Below are positions 1 to 10,499 of a DNA stretch of 64,000 bases, one piece after another. Positions within the stretch are counted from its first letter, which is position 1, and the number at the start of each line of letters is the position of its first letter. Below the pieces are notes generated by a model that was not told the origin of the DNA, did not search any database, and saw nothing but the letters and a program-made list of their open reading frames with translations. The stretch spans positions 28,591,029 through 28,655,028 of the forward strand of contig OY978527.1 in assembly GCA_963854835.1 (NCBI GenBank). The letters run 5' to 3'. The DNA is from Megamerina dolium (taxonomy: Eukaryota; Arthropoda; Insecta; Diptera; Megamerinidae). The position numbers were made by a program, and so were the translations under genes.

Positions 1-35
1 CTTCCTGATTTGGAATGGGGTATACTTCAGGCCAT

Positions 36-1340
36 TTACTCTCTTCGTGTGACACAGTAGTATGCTATTACTTTTTCTTGCCCATCTATGATCTGAGAGA
101 GCACACCACCTATTCCATAGCCACTCGCATCTGTGTCCAACACAAACTTTTGACCAGGTACGGGATACGCTAATATTAGTGCTGAACAGAGTTTTTCTTT
201 CAGCTGTTCGAATGCTTTCTGTTGGTCCTCGCCCCACACAAATGGTTTGTTCTTTCTTGTCAACTCATGCAGACTGCTGGCGATGTTTGCAAATCCAGGA
301 ACAAATCGTCTATAGTAGGTGCATAAGCCTAGGAAGCTTCTTAGCTCGTGAAGATTCGACGGAATAGGTCATTCTTGAACTGCTGCTACTTTCTCCTCGT
401 CGGTATGTACCCCTTCTGTTGTTACTTTATGACCAAGATATTTAACTTCTTGCCTGAAGAGTGAACACTTTTTCATATTCAGTTTAAGCCCTGCTGATTG
501 TATACGCTCAAATACTTCTCTCAACTTTTCCAGGTGGTCGTTAAAATCTTTTCCCATCACAATAATGTCATCGAGGTACACCAAGCACGTTTTCCAGTGT
601 AGTCCTCTAAGTACACGCTCCATCAAACGTTCGAAACTAGCTGGCGCATTGCATAAACCAAATGGCATGACTGTAAATTGCCATAGACCATCGCCAATAC
701 TGAAAGCTGTTTTCTCTTTGTCTTCCTTACCAAGTTCCACTTGCCAGTAGCCACTTTGCAAATCAAGAGTTGAGAACCACTTCGCATCAGATAGTGTGTC
801 CAGAGTGTCATCGATTCTTGGCAGTGGATAGCTGTCTTTTTTCGTAATATCATTTAGCTTTCTGTAATCCACACAGAATCGAGTACTTCCATCCTTCTTC
901 TTTACCAGCACAACTGGTGAACTCCATGGACTCGCTGATGGTTCAATAACACCTTGTTTCTGCATATCGGAAATCAGCTTATTGGCTTCGTCTCTTTTGG
1001 CCAATGGAACTCGTCGTGGTGTTTGACGAATTGGTCTAGAATCACCGGTGTCAATGTGATGCTTCACGATGGTTGTTCGTCCTCCAGTTTTTCCATTTGA
1101 AAAAAATATTGAACTGTACTTCTCCAATACTTGTAAAGCCTTTTCTTTTTGCTGTTTGGTAAGCACACCTGCCCATTCCTCCATCTGTGCTTTTATTTCC
1201 GCCTTGCCAGTTCCTGATCTTCCACTTTTTATCCACGAACCCTTTTCGCAGTCTACTACGGCAGTAACTTCCTGGCAATGACCAATCACCATTCCTTTCT
1301 TTACAACTGTAGATGTATTAGTTGGATTTAATATTCTCAC
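36..1340 (-). pseudogene. pol: Reverse transcriptase plus truncated RNase H, unit A
   Basis: The reverse transcriptase spans about 369-1340, with the usual order of blocks: FCVDYRKLND, FSTLDLQSGYWQV, MPFGLCNAPASF and the catalytic VYLDDIIV. A nonsense TGA at about 369-371, where Trp is expected, separates it from the thumb and RNase H part. RNase H starts normally (VLDTDASGYGIGG) but stops after VIAYY, where an internal deletion has removed the rest. The frame does not match the upstream protease, so no intact Pol can be made from this unit. Confidence 0.88.
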
Positions 1341-1401
1341 CGGTACTATTCCATTTTCTTTAGGTTCTACTAACGTCCTACCAAGTATGAGTTTTTATTC
1401 G

Positions 1402-2130
1402 TTATTTCTTTATCTGCTTCCACCAGCCACAACTTGCCTGTCCCATCATCACATTCATCTGTGCCCATATCACCGCTTCTGATTTTGCTGGAACCTCTTG
1501 GCGTTGACATGCCAGTACTCGTTTGATGTTTCCACTAAGCTGGTAACCGATGTTCAATGGTAACTCGACATTTGCATAGCGTTGTATCCGTTGATTTAAA
1601 TCTAACGTAAAGCCATTGTCAATCATAAAATCAACACCAATTATTACGTCATCGATGATGTCGGCCACAATGAATTCATGTTCCCACGTACAATTTCCAA
1701 TAGAAACTCGCTACTTTATCTTATCCAGAATTTGTGCATCCTCACCCGTTGTTGTACGCAATTTTATTCCAATTAAAGGCTCAAACCTCTTTACCAAATC
1801 GCTCTTGATTATAGAATGTGATGCACCAGTATCCAGGGTTAACATGAATTCCATATTGTCCAATTTTCCATCAATAGTCAAGCTGCTTGGTACACGCTGT
1901 AGTTGTGAAATGTGAATGATGGGGCAACACACTGTTGGAGTCAGTTCACACCCCGCTGAACTGACTCGGATTAGTTTAACGATGGATTTGTGTTAGTGGA
2001 GCGATCGCTATCCACCTTATTCTCCTTCTTTTGTCTTCCTGAAGAATTGGATCTTAATCGCTTTCGTCGTAGACGGCAGTCACGCGCCATGTGTCCTGGT
2101 TTGTCGCAAATAAAGCACTTACCACTTACC
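1402..2130 (-). pseudogene. Duplicated gag-end plus protease, unit A (broken)
   Basis: About 604 bp repeats the end of gag, the frameshift site and the protease. This copy keeps the intact CCHC knuckle (CFICDKPGHMARDC) and a second DTGASHS active site. Its protease is interrupted by a nonsense codon after KIKK and then by a frame change before reverse transcriptase. The junction at about 2117-2148 contains a short CTTACCA-type repeat, suggesting duplication by slippage or template switching. The first substrate for this segment would be a ribosome or reverse transcriptase that had already crossed the first protease. Confidence 0.8.
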
Positions 2131-2536
2131 ACTTACCACTACGCTTGTAACCGATGTTCAATGGTAGTTCGACATTTGTATAGCGCAGTATCCGTTGATT
2201 TAAATCTAACGTAAATCCGTTGTCAATCATAAAATCAACACCAATTATTACGTCATCGATGATGTCAGCCACAATGAATTCATGTTCCCACGTGTAATTT
2301 CCAATAGATACTCGTTTCTTTATCTTACCCAGAATTTGTGCATCCTCACCCGTTGCTGTACGCAATTTTATTCCCATTAAAGGCTCAAACCTCTTTACCA
2401 AATCGCTCTTGATTATAGAATGTGATGCACCAGTATCCAGGGTTAACATGAATTCCATATTGTCCAATTTTCCATCAATAGTCAAGCTGCTTGGCACACG
2501 CTGTAGTTGTGAAATGTGAATGATGGGGCAACCCAC
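2126..2536 (-). CDS. Retropepsin-like protease, unit A, first copy
   Basis: Aspartic protease domain that would process Gag. It shows the active-site triplet in LTLDTGASHSI and the flap-distal motif DVIIGVDFM typical of retropepsins. The frame is exactly -1 relative to gag and stays open back through the gag stop, so it would be entered by -1 frameshifting rather than from its own start; no ATG is present. It ends at 2126 where the 604-bp duplication junction begins, so it is not fused to reverse transcriptase as in an intact element. Confidence 0.8.
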   Translation of the reverse strand: MGCPIIHISQLQRVPSSLTIDGKLDNMEFMLTLDTGASHSIIKSDLVKRFEPLMGIKLRTATGEDAQILGKIKKRVSIGNYTWEHEFIVADIIDDVIIGVDFMIDNGFTLDLNQRILRYTNVELPLNIGYKRSGKW

Positions 2537-2542
2537 TGTTGG

Positions 2543-2584
2543 AGTCAGTTCACGCCCCGCTGAACTGACTCGGATTAGTTTAAC
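2543..2584 (-). promoter_or_regulatory. Predicted -1 ribosomal frameshift signal, gag to protease (also 7775-7816, 13007-13048)
   Basis: On the minus strand the last gag codons contain the heptamer GTTAAAC, read G TTA AAC in the gag frame, just before the stop. After a 7-base spacer comes a perfect 10-bp stem (AGTCAGTTCA / TGAACTGACT) with the loop GCGGGGCG. A -1 shift here enters the protease frame with no intervening stop. G-UUA-AAC is a known functional slippery heptamer; use in this element is inference. The duplicated segment repeats the signal at about 1939-1980 with a one-base loop change. Confidence 0.7.
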
Positions 2585-4011
2585 GATGGATTTGTGTTAG
2601 TGGAGCGATCGCTATCCACCTTATTCTCCTTCTTTTGTCTTCCTGGAGAATTGGATCTTAATCGCTTTCGTCGTAGACGGCAGTCACGCGCCATGTGTCC
2701 TGGTTTGTCGCAAATAAAGAACTTACCAGTAAATTTGTTTTCGCGTCGACCTGTTGTTCTTCCTTCAGGCTGCACTACAGATTTGAATGCCTGACACACT
2801 GCTTCAACCAGATCTGCTGTTTCTGTTTCTAGTTGGCGTACCCGTGGCATTGGTCGACACATCAAACTGGCGGCTTCAAACGTCAAGGCACTACTGACTG
2901 TTTCGGCATATGTATGCCTTGGTGACATGACTAGGGCACGCTTTGTCTCTCCATCACGTATGCCATCTATGAATGCCTCTATTTTTATTTTTTCGACGAA
3001 CTCTTCCGAATTACCAGAGAACGCAAGATGATATAAGCGCTCAATGTCAGAAGCGAATTCCTGCAGGCTCTCATTACTCCGTTGCACTCGCGATCTCAAT
3101 TCCACTCGATGTAATTGACTCTTGTATTCATTTCCATATTTTCGCTGGAGTGTGTCCATCAGTGACTGATAGCTACCACGATCTTTCTCTGGAATCATCT
3201 GTAACACCTCGGAAGCATTACCTTTTAAAGCGACTATTAAAGCAGCAGTCTTGTCGCTATCATCCCATTGATTCTTCGAAGCTGTTGTCTCGAATTGAAG
3301 CTTGAAGATATTGAATGGCGTGCTTCCGTCAAATGTTGGTGGCTTTAATTTGATTGTACTTGAATCTCTAATCACTGATGTGGCTGGTCCATTTATTTTT
3401 AGTTGATTGAGTTCGTGCTGTAATTTCTCGAACTTATCTTCCAAGTCATCTACATGTTCCTTTAAATCCGTGACCTTTTCATTAATGGTTCCGGAAATTT
3501 CCTGAAATCTAAGTTCAATTCCTTTTTGTAGATTTTCGATGACGTGTTCTTGGCGAGCCGAATGTTCTTGAATTTCCATACGCAAATCACTAATAACGCC
3601 CTCTTGGCGAGACGAACCTTCTTGAATTTCCATACGCAATTCACTAATAACGCCCTCTTGGCGTACCGAATGTTCTTGAAGCTTGGAGTCAATGCGAGAC
3701 GCATTTCCTTGAATTTCCGTACGCAATTCAGCCGAATGTTCTTGTAGCTGTTGTTGTTGCTGCAGCATCATGGTTTTCATGAAATCCATGAGTTGACCAC
3801 TCGAATCTATTTTGCTCTTTTCCTCAGCGTGCACAACTGCTTGTATATCGGCTTCCTCGAAGAACTCATGTTCTTCTACATTAATTACCTTAGCCTCCAT
3901 AGCTTGCCTCAGCCTCACCAGCAGTTCCGCCTTTGCACCTGATGACGATAGATTCATCTCTACCAACAGCTTTTTAAGCTGGTCCACTTTTAGTTGGTCA
4001 ATTTTCACCAT
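2575..4011 (-). CDS. gag: Gag polyprotein, array unit A (478 aa)
   Basis: Structural protein that would coat element RNA. Residues about 3-38 look like a SAP motif (Leu-rich helix, SGxKxEL, second helix), unusual for Gag and suggestive of DNA or chromatin binding. Residues about 80-205 are coiled coil with three near-repeats built around RQEGVISELRMEIQE. Residues about 220-390 resemble the retrotransposon Gag capsid domain. A basic tail follows, with a single zinc knuckle near residue 435. The knuckle's first cysteine is changed to phenylalanine (FFICDKPGHMARDC), while the duplicated segment downstream keeps the cysteine. The ATG lies 10 bases after the primer-binding site. The frame is open to a TAA at 2575-2577, which follows a slippery heptamer. 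Confidence 0.9.
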   Translation of the reverse strand: MVKIDQLKVDQLKKLLVEMNLSSSGAKAELLVRLRQAMEAKVINVEEHEFFEEADIQAVVHAEEKSKIDSSGQLMDFMKTMMLQQQQQLQEHSAELRTEIQGNASRIDSKLQEHSVRQEGVISELRMEIQEGSSRQEGVISDLRMEIQEHSARQEHVIENLQKGIELRFQEISGTINEKVTDLKEHVDDLEDKFEKLQHELNQLKINGPATSVIRDSSTIKLKPPTFDGSTPFNIFKLQFETTASKNQWDDSDKTAALIVALKGNASEVLQMIPEKDRGSYQSLMDTLQRKYGNEYKSQLHRVELRSRVQRSNESLQEFASDIERLYHLAFSGNSEEFVEKIKIEAFIDGIRDGETKRALVMSPRHTYAETVSSALTFEAASLMCRPMPRVRQLETETADLVEAVCQAFKSVVQPEGRTTGRRENKFTGKFFICDKPGHMARDCRLRRKRLRSNSPGRQKKENKVDSDRSTNTNPSLN

Positions 4012-4021
4012 CTTTACAGAA

Positions 4022-4038
4022 TCCCACTTCTGACACCA
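4022..4038 (-). promoter_or_regulatory. Primer-binding site, tRNA-Leu type (also 9254-9270, 14486-14502)
   Basis: Minus-strand TGGTGTCAGAAGTGGGA next to the LTR. It is complementary to a 3' end TCCCACTTCTGACACCA, which fits a fly tRNA-Leu with CCA. The identity of the tRNA is from memory of the tRNA-Leu acceptor end. Confidence 0.75.
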
Positions 4039-4469
4039 ATTTTATTCTGTGAGCGTTTAATTCTATTTGAATTACCTTGTTCGATCACTGGATTCTGTTA
4101 ATAATAACTGCAACACTTATTCTATACAACTATATACAGCAACAATTTATTTAATAATCTCTATTTACAATCAACTCTGTTTACAATCAACTATTTACAA
4201 TAACACTCTAATGCACTTGCAACTTTTGCCTCTGTATCAATGTTTCCGCAATCACGTTCGGAATTAGATTGATTCTCACTGCTCAACACTGGCTCTATTT
4301 ATACTCTGTTGGCAACACCCCAGAATCTTCCTTTATCGAGATTCTTTTCTTCCTTTCTCGTTGGCTTGATCTGGTTATCGCTTATTTCTTTTTGTTGACA
4401 TTCATGTCGATGCTGCCAATAGTGTCAGTCACAATAGTGATGAGTAACCAACTATCGATACTCGTTACA
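4039..4469 (-). repeat. LTR shared by units A and B
   Basis: On the minus strand it starts TGTAACGAGT directly after the polypurine tract and runs to the primer-binding site, about 431 bp. The exact 3' edge (4039-4047) is uncertain. A TATA box reads TATAAATA at 4296-4303, and AATAAA signals lie at about 4040-4046 and 4145-4152. The same LTR serves as 3' LTR of unit B and 5' LTR of unit A. Confidence 0.88.
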
Positions 4470-4482
4470 CTGCCCTCCTCTT
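4470..4482 (-). promoter_or_regulatory. Polypurine tract (also 9702-9714)
   Basis: Minus-strand AGAGGAGGGCAG lies immediately before the LTR start TGTAACG, the expected place and composition for the plus-strand primer of an LTR element. It overlaps the end of the integrase frame. Confidence 0.85.
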
Positions 4483-5267
4483 AACCTTGTTCGTCCCGAA
4501 CAGGTTTTTGTACTTCCCCTCGATATGGCGCAAGTCGCTCCAAGTGCACTACTTTAAACTTCGCTCTTTTATTCCAGGCACGTTGAATACGATACACTAC
4601 GTCATTTATCTTTGCTATAATCTCATATGGTCCTTCCCAATGAGTCTGTAGTTTAGGAGAGAGGCCTTTCTTTCGTTGTGGATTATGAAGCATTACAAGC
4701 TCTCCTTCATAGAACCCTTTTGAATTTTCTTTCAAGTCATACCTGGCCTTCATCTTATCGCTTATCATCTGCGACCGTTCTCTGATGAACCGATGTACTT
4801 CATCCAACTGTTCCCGCTTTTCGCTAGTATAATTACCTTCGGTTGATCTCGTTAGTGTTACGACTCCAAATTTTAAATCAGCTGGCAGTCTTAACTCGTT
4901 TCCAAAAATTGCCATTGCCGGTGTAGTAGCCGTCGTATCATGTTGTGCGCATAGATATGCCATGAGGAACATTGGTATATGTACATCCCAGTCTCTTTGG
5001 TATTTATCTACGACTTTTCTCAAATATTCCTCCAAGGTACGGTTAAATCGTTCTACCATGCCATCAGATTGTGGATGCAAAGGTGTTGTACGAGTTTTGT
5101 ATATACCCAGCATACGTCATATCTCTTGGTATACAACTGATTCGAAGTTTCGACCTTGGTCTGAGTGTAACTCCATCGGTACACCAAAACGAGTAACCCA
5201 TTGGTTGACGAATACATCCGCAACTGTACTAGCTTCCTGATTTGGAATGGGGTATACTTCAGGCCAT
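4481..5267 (-). pseudogene. Integrase remnant (C-terminal core plus GPY-type tail), unit B
   Basis: The surviving part begins inside the rve core (a WPEVYP segment) and keeps the second catalytic Asp in HSDQG and the catalytic Glu in GMVERFNR. It ends with a chromatin-proximal GPY-like module (WEGPYEI). The HHCC zinc finger, the first catalytic Asp and the connection to RNase H are missing. A TGA at 5117-5119 also interrupts the core. It belongs with the reverse transcriptase at 5268-6572. Confidence 0.85.
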
Positions 5268-6572
5268 TTACTCTCTTCGTGTGACACAGTAGTATGCTAT
5301 TACTTTTTCTTGCCCATCTATGATCTGAGAGAGCACACCACCTATTCCATAGCCACTCGCATCTGTGTCCAACACAAACTTTTGACCAGGTACGGGATAC
5401 GCTAATATTAGTGCTGAACAGAGTTTTTCTTTCAGCTGTTCGAATGCTTTCTGTTGGTCCTCGCCCCACACAAATGGTTTGTTCTTTCTTGTCAACTCAT
5501 GCAGACTGCTGGCGATGTTTGCAAATCCAGGAACAAATCGTCTATAGTAGGTGCATAAGCCTAGGAAGCTTCTTAGCTCGTGAAGATTCGACGGAATAGG
5601 TCATTCTTGAACTGCTGCTACTTTCTCCTCGTCGGTATGTACCCCTTCTGTTGTTACTTTATGACCAAGATATTTAACTTCTTGCCTGAAGAGTGAACAC
5701 TTTTTCATATTCAGTTTAAGCCCTGCTGATTGTATACGCTCAAATACTTCTCTCAACTTTTCCAGGTGGTCGTTAAAATCTTTTCCCATCACAATAATGT
5801 CATCGAGGTACACCAAGCACGTTTTCCAGTGTAGTCCTCTAAGTACACGCTCCATCAAACGTTCGAAACTAGCTGGCGCATTGCATAAACCAAATGGCAT
5901 GACTGTAAATTGCCATAGACCATCGCCAATACTGAAAGCTGTTTTCTCTTTGTCTTCCTTACCAAGTTCCACTTGCCAGTAGCCACTTTGCAAATCAAGA
6001 GTTGAGAACCACTTCGCATCAGATAGTGTGTCCAGAGTGTCATCGATTCTTGGCAGTGGATAGCTGTCTTTTTTCGTAATATCATTTAGCTTTCTGTAAT
6101 CCACACAGAATCGAGTACTTCCATCCTTCTTCTTTACCAGCACAACTGGTGAACTCCATGGACTCGCTGATGGTTCAATAACACCTTGTTTCTGCATATC
6201 GGAAATCAGCTTATTGGCTTCGTCTCTTTTGGCCAATGGAACTCGTCGTGGTGTTTGACGAATTGGTCTAGAATCACCGGTGTCAATGTGATGCTTCACG
6301 ATGGTTGTTCGTCCTCCAGTTTTTCCATTTGAAAAAAATATTGAACTGTACTTCTCCAATACTTGTAAAGCCTTTTCTTTTTGCTGTTTGGTAAGCACAC
6401 CTGCCCATTCCTCCATCTGTGCTTTTATTTCCGCCTTGCCAGTTCCTGATCTTCCACTTTTTATCCACGAACCCTTTTCGCAGTCTACTACGGCAGTAAC
6501 TTCCTGGCAATGACCAATCACCATTCCTTTCTTTACAACTGTAGATGTATTAGTTGGATTTAATATTCTCAC
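5268..6572 (-). pseudogene. pol: Reverse transcriptase plus truncated RNase H, unit B
   Basis: Same domain content, same nonsense codon (5601-5603) and same RNase H truncation as unit A, showing that the lesions are ancestral to the array. Confidence 0.88.
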
Positions 6573-6633
6573 CGGTACTATTCCATTTTCTTTAGGTTCT
6601 ACTAACGTCCTACCAAGTATGAGTTTTTATTCG

Positions 6634-7362
6634 TTATTTCTTTATCTGCTTCCACCAGCCACAACTTGCCTGTCCCATCATCACATTCATCTGTGCCCAT
6701 ATCACCGCTTCTGATTTTGCTGGAACCTCTTGGCGTTGACATGCCAGTACTCGTTTGATGTTTCCACTAAGCTGGTAACCGATGTTCAATGGTAACTCGA
6801 CATTTGCATAGCGTTGTATCCGTTGATTTAAATCTAACGTAAAGCCATTGTCAATCATAAAATCAACACCAATTATTAAGTCATCGATGATGTCGGCCAC
6901 AATGAATTCATGTTCCCACGTACAATTTCCAATAGAAACTCGCTACTTTATCTTATCCAGAATTTGTGCATCCTCACCCGTTGTTGTACGCAATTTTATT
7001 CCAATTAAAGGCTCAAACCTCTTTACCAAATCGCTCTTGATTATAGAATGTGATGCACCAGTATCCAGGGTTAACATGAATTCCATATTGTCCAATTTTC
7101 CATCAATAGTCAAGCTGCTTGGTACACGCTGTAGTTGTGAAATGTGAATGATGGGGCAACACACTGTTGGAGTCAGTTCACACCCCGCTGAACTGACTCG
7201 GATTAGTTTAACGATGGATTTGTGTTAGTGGAGCGATCGCTATCCACCTTATTCTCCTTCTTTTGTCTTCCTGGAGAATTGGATCTTAATCGCTTTCGTC
7301 GTAGACGGCAGTCACGCGCCATGTGTCCTGGTTTGTCGCAAATAAAGCACTTACCACTTACC
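6634..7362 (-). pseudogene. Duplicated gag-end plus protease, unit B (broken)
   Basis: Same duplicated segment as in unit A, with the same nonsense codon. A private substitution near 6877 changes a Val to Leu in the DDVIIGVD motif. Confidence 0.8.
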
Positions 7363-7768
7363 ACTTACCACTACGCTTGTAACCGATGTTCAATGGTAGT
7401 TCGACATTTGTATAGCGCAGTATCCGTTGATTTAAATCTAACGTAAATCCGTTGTCAATCATAAAATCAACACCAATTATTACGTCATCGATGATGTCAG
7501 CCACAATGAATTCATGTTCCCACGTGTAATTTCCAATAGATACTCGTTTCTTTATCTTACCCAGAATTTGTGCATCCTCACCCGTTGCTGTACGCAATTT
7601 TATTCCCATTAAAGGCTCAAACCTCTTTACCAAATCGCTCTTGATTATAGAATGTGATGCACCAGTATCCAGGGTTAACATGAATTCCATATTGTCCAAT
7701 TTTCCATCAATAGTCAAGCTGCTTGGCACACGCTGTAGTTGTGAAATGTGAATGATGGGGCAACCCAC
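7358..7768 (-). CDS. Retropepsin-like protease, unit B, first copy
   Basis: Same domain, same -1 frame relative to gag and same truncating junction as unit A. The DTG triad is intact. Confidence 0.8.
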   Translation of the reverse strand: MGCPIIHISQLQRVPSSLTIDGKLDNMEFMLTLDTGASHSIIKSDLVKRFEPLMGIKLRTATGEDAQILGKIKKRVSIGNYTWEHEFIVADIIDDVIIGVDFMIDNGFTLDLNQRILRYTNVELPLNIGYKRSGKW

Positions 7769-7806
7769 TGTTGGAGTCAGTTCACGCCCCGCTGAACTGA
7801 CTCGGA

Positions 7807-9243
7807 TTAGTTTAACGATGGATTTGTGTTAGTGGAGCGATCGCTATCCACCTTATTCTCCTTCTTTTGTCTTCCTGGAGAATTGGATCTTAATCGCTTT
7901 CGTCGTAGACGGCAGTCACGCGCCATGTGTCCTGGTTTGTCGCAAATAAAGAACTTACCAGTAAATTTGTTTTCGCGTCGACCTGTTGTTCTTCCTTCAG
8001 GCTGCACTACAGATTTGAATGCCTGACACACTGCTTCAACCAGATCTGCTGTTTCTGTTTCTAGTTGGCGTACCCGTGGCATTGGTCGACACATCAAACT
8101 GGCGGCTTCAAACGTCAAGGCACTACTGACTGTTTCGGCATATGTATGCCTTGGTGACATGACTAGGGCACGCTTTGTCTCTCCATCACGTATGCCATCT
8201 ATGAATGCCTCTATTTTTATTTTTTCGACGAACTCTTCCGAATTACCAGAGAACGCAAGATGATATAAGCGGTCAATGTCAGAAGCGAATTCCTGCAGGC
8301 TCTCATTACTCCGTTGCACTCGCGATCTCAATTCCACTCGATGTAATTGACTCTTGTATTCATTTCCATATTTTCGCTGGAGTGTGTCCATCAGTGACTG
8401 ATAGCTACCACGATCTTTCTCTGGAATCATCTGTAACACCTCGGAAGCATTACCTTTTAAAGCGACTATTAAAGCAGCAGTCTTGTCGCTATCATCCCAT
8501 TGATTCTTCGAAGCTGTTGTCTCGAATTGAAGCTTGAAGATATTGAATGGCGTGCTTCCGTCAAATGTTGGTGGCTTTAATTTGATTGTACTTGAATCTC
8601 TAATCACTGATGTGGCTGGTCCATTTATTTTTAGTTGATTGAGTTCGTGCTGTAATTTCTCGAACTTATCTTCCAAGTCATCTACATGTTCCTTTAAATC
8701 CGTGACCTTTTCATTAATGGTTCCGGAAATTTCCTGAAATCTAAGTTCAATTCCTTTTTGTAGATTTTCGATGACGTGTTCTTGGCGAGCCGAATGTTCT
8801 TGAATTTCCATACGCAAATCACTAATAACGCCCTCTTGGCGAGACGAACCTTCTTGAATTTCCATACGCAATTCACTAATAACGCCCTCTTGGCGTACCG
8901 AATGTTCTTGAAGCTTGGAGTCAATGCGAGACGCATTTCCTTGAATTTCCGTACGCAATTCAGCCGAATGTTCTTGTAGCTGTTGTTGTTGCTGCAGCAT
9001 CATGGTTTTCATGAAATCCATGAGTTGACCACTCGAATCTATTTTGCTCTTTTCCTCAGCGTGCACAACTGCTTGTATATCGGCTTCCTCGAAGAACTCA
9101 TGTTCTTCTACATTAATTACCTTAGCCTCCATAGCTTGCCTCAGCCTCACCAGCAGTTCCGCCTTTGCACCTGATGACGATAGATTCATCTCTACCAACA
9201 GCTTTTTAAGCTGGTCCACTTTTAGTTGGTCAATTTTCACCAT
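7807..9243 (-). CDS. gag: Gag polyprotein, array unit B (478 aa)
   Basis: Open copy of the unit A Gag, with the same SAP-like start, coiled-coil repeats, capsid domain and mutated knuckle. I see one private substitution at about 8273 that changes a Glu to Asp in the segment SDIERLYH. The shared knuckle mutation shows that it predates amplification of the array. Confidence 0.9.
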   Translation of the reverse strand: MVKIDQLKVDQLKKLLVEMNLSSSGAKAELLVRLRQAMEAKVINVEEHEFFEEADIQAVVHAEEKSKIDSSGQLMDFMKTMMLQQQQQLQEHSAELRTEIQGNASRIDSKLQEHSVRQEGVISELRMEIQEGSSRQEGVISDLRMEIQEHSARQEHVIENLQKGIELRFQEISGTINEKVTDLKEHVDDLEDKFEKLQHELNQLKINGPATSVIRDSSTIKLKPPTFDGSTPFNIFKLQFETTASKNQWDDSDKTAALIVALKGNASEVLQMIPEKDRGSYQSLMDTLQRKYGNEYKSQLHRVELRSRVQRSNESLQEFASDIDRLYHLAFSGNSEEFVEKIKIEAFIDGIRDGETKRALVMSPRHTYAETVSSALTFEAASLMCRPMPRVRQLETETADLVEAVCQAFKSVVQPEGRTTGRRENKFTGKFFICDKPGHMARDCRLRRKRLRSNSPGRQKKENKVDSDRSTNTNPSLN

Positions 9244-9270
9244 CTTTACAGAATCCCACTTCTGACACCA

Positions 9271-9701
9271 ATTTTATTCTGTGAGCGTTTAATTCTATTT
9301 GAATTACCTTGTTCGATCACTGGATTCTGTTAATAATAACTGCAACACTTATTCTATACAACTATATACAGCAACAATTTATTTAATAATCTCTATTTAC
9401 AATCAACTCTGTTTACAATCAACTATTTACAATAACACTCTAATGCACTTGCAACTTTTGCCTCTGTATCAATGTTTCCGCAATCACGTTCGGAATTAGA
9501 TTGATTCTCACTGCTCAACACTGGCTCTATTTATACTCTGTTGGCAACACCCCAGAATCTTCCTTTATCGAGATTCTTTTCTTCCTTTCTCGTTGGCTTG
9601 ATCTGGTTATCGCTTATTTCTTTTTGTTGACATTCATGTCGATGCTGCCAATAGTGTCAGTCACAATAGTGATGAGTAACCAACTATCGATACTCGTTAC
9701 A
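9271..9701 (-). repeat. LTR shared by units B and C
   Basis: Appears identical to the LTR at 4039-4469 and has the same dual role between units. Confidence 0.88.
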
Positions 9702-9712
9702 CTGCCCTCCTC

Positions 9713-10499
9713 TTAACCTTGTTCGTCCCGAACAGGTTTTTGTACTTCCCCTCGATATGGCGCAAGTCGCTCCAAGTGCACTACTTTAAACTTCGCTCTT
9801 TTATTCCAGGCACGTTGAATACGATACACTACGTCATTTATCTTTGCTATAATCTCATATGGTCCTTCCCAATGAGTCTGTAGTTTAGGAGAGAGGCCTT
9901 TCTTTCGTTGTGGATTATGAAGCATTACAAGCTCTCCTTCATAGAACCCTTTTGAATTTTCTTTCAAGTCATACCTGGCCTTCATCTTATCGCTTATCAT
10001 CTGCGACCGTTCTCTGATGAACCGATGTACTTCATCCAACTGTTCCCGCTTTTCGCTAGTATAATTACCTTCGGTTGATCTCGTTAGTGTTACGACTCCA
10101 AATTTTAAATCAGCTGGCAGTCTTAACTCGTTTCCAAAAATTGCCATTGCCGGTGTAGTAGCCGTCGTATCATGTTGTGCGCATAGATATGCCATGAGGA
10201 ACATTGGTATATGTACATCCCAGTCTCTTTGGTATTTATCTACGACTTTTCTCAAATATTCCTCCAAGGTACGGTTAAATCGTTCTACCATGCCATCAGA
10301 TTGTGGATGCAAAGGTGTTGTACGAGTTTTGTATATACCCAGCATACGTCATATCTCTTGGTATACAACTGATTCGAAGTTTCGACCTTGGTCTGAGTGT
10401 AACTCCATCGGTACACCAAAACGAGTAACCCATTGGTTGACGAATACATCCGCAACTGTACTAGCTTCCTGATTTGGAATGGGGTATACTTCAGGCCAT
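9713..10499 (-). pseudogene. Integrase remnant, unit C
   Basis: Same truncated core, TGA (10349-10351) and GPY-type tail as unit B. It belongs with the reverse transcriptase at 10500-11804. Confidence 0.85.

Noticed and set aside
3462..3747. Short frames with repeated Ala-Lys-Arg or Phe-Leu-Asn motifs in the LTR array
   Set aside because: They are shadows of the repeated coiled-coil region of gag in other frames.
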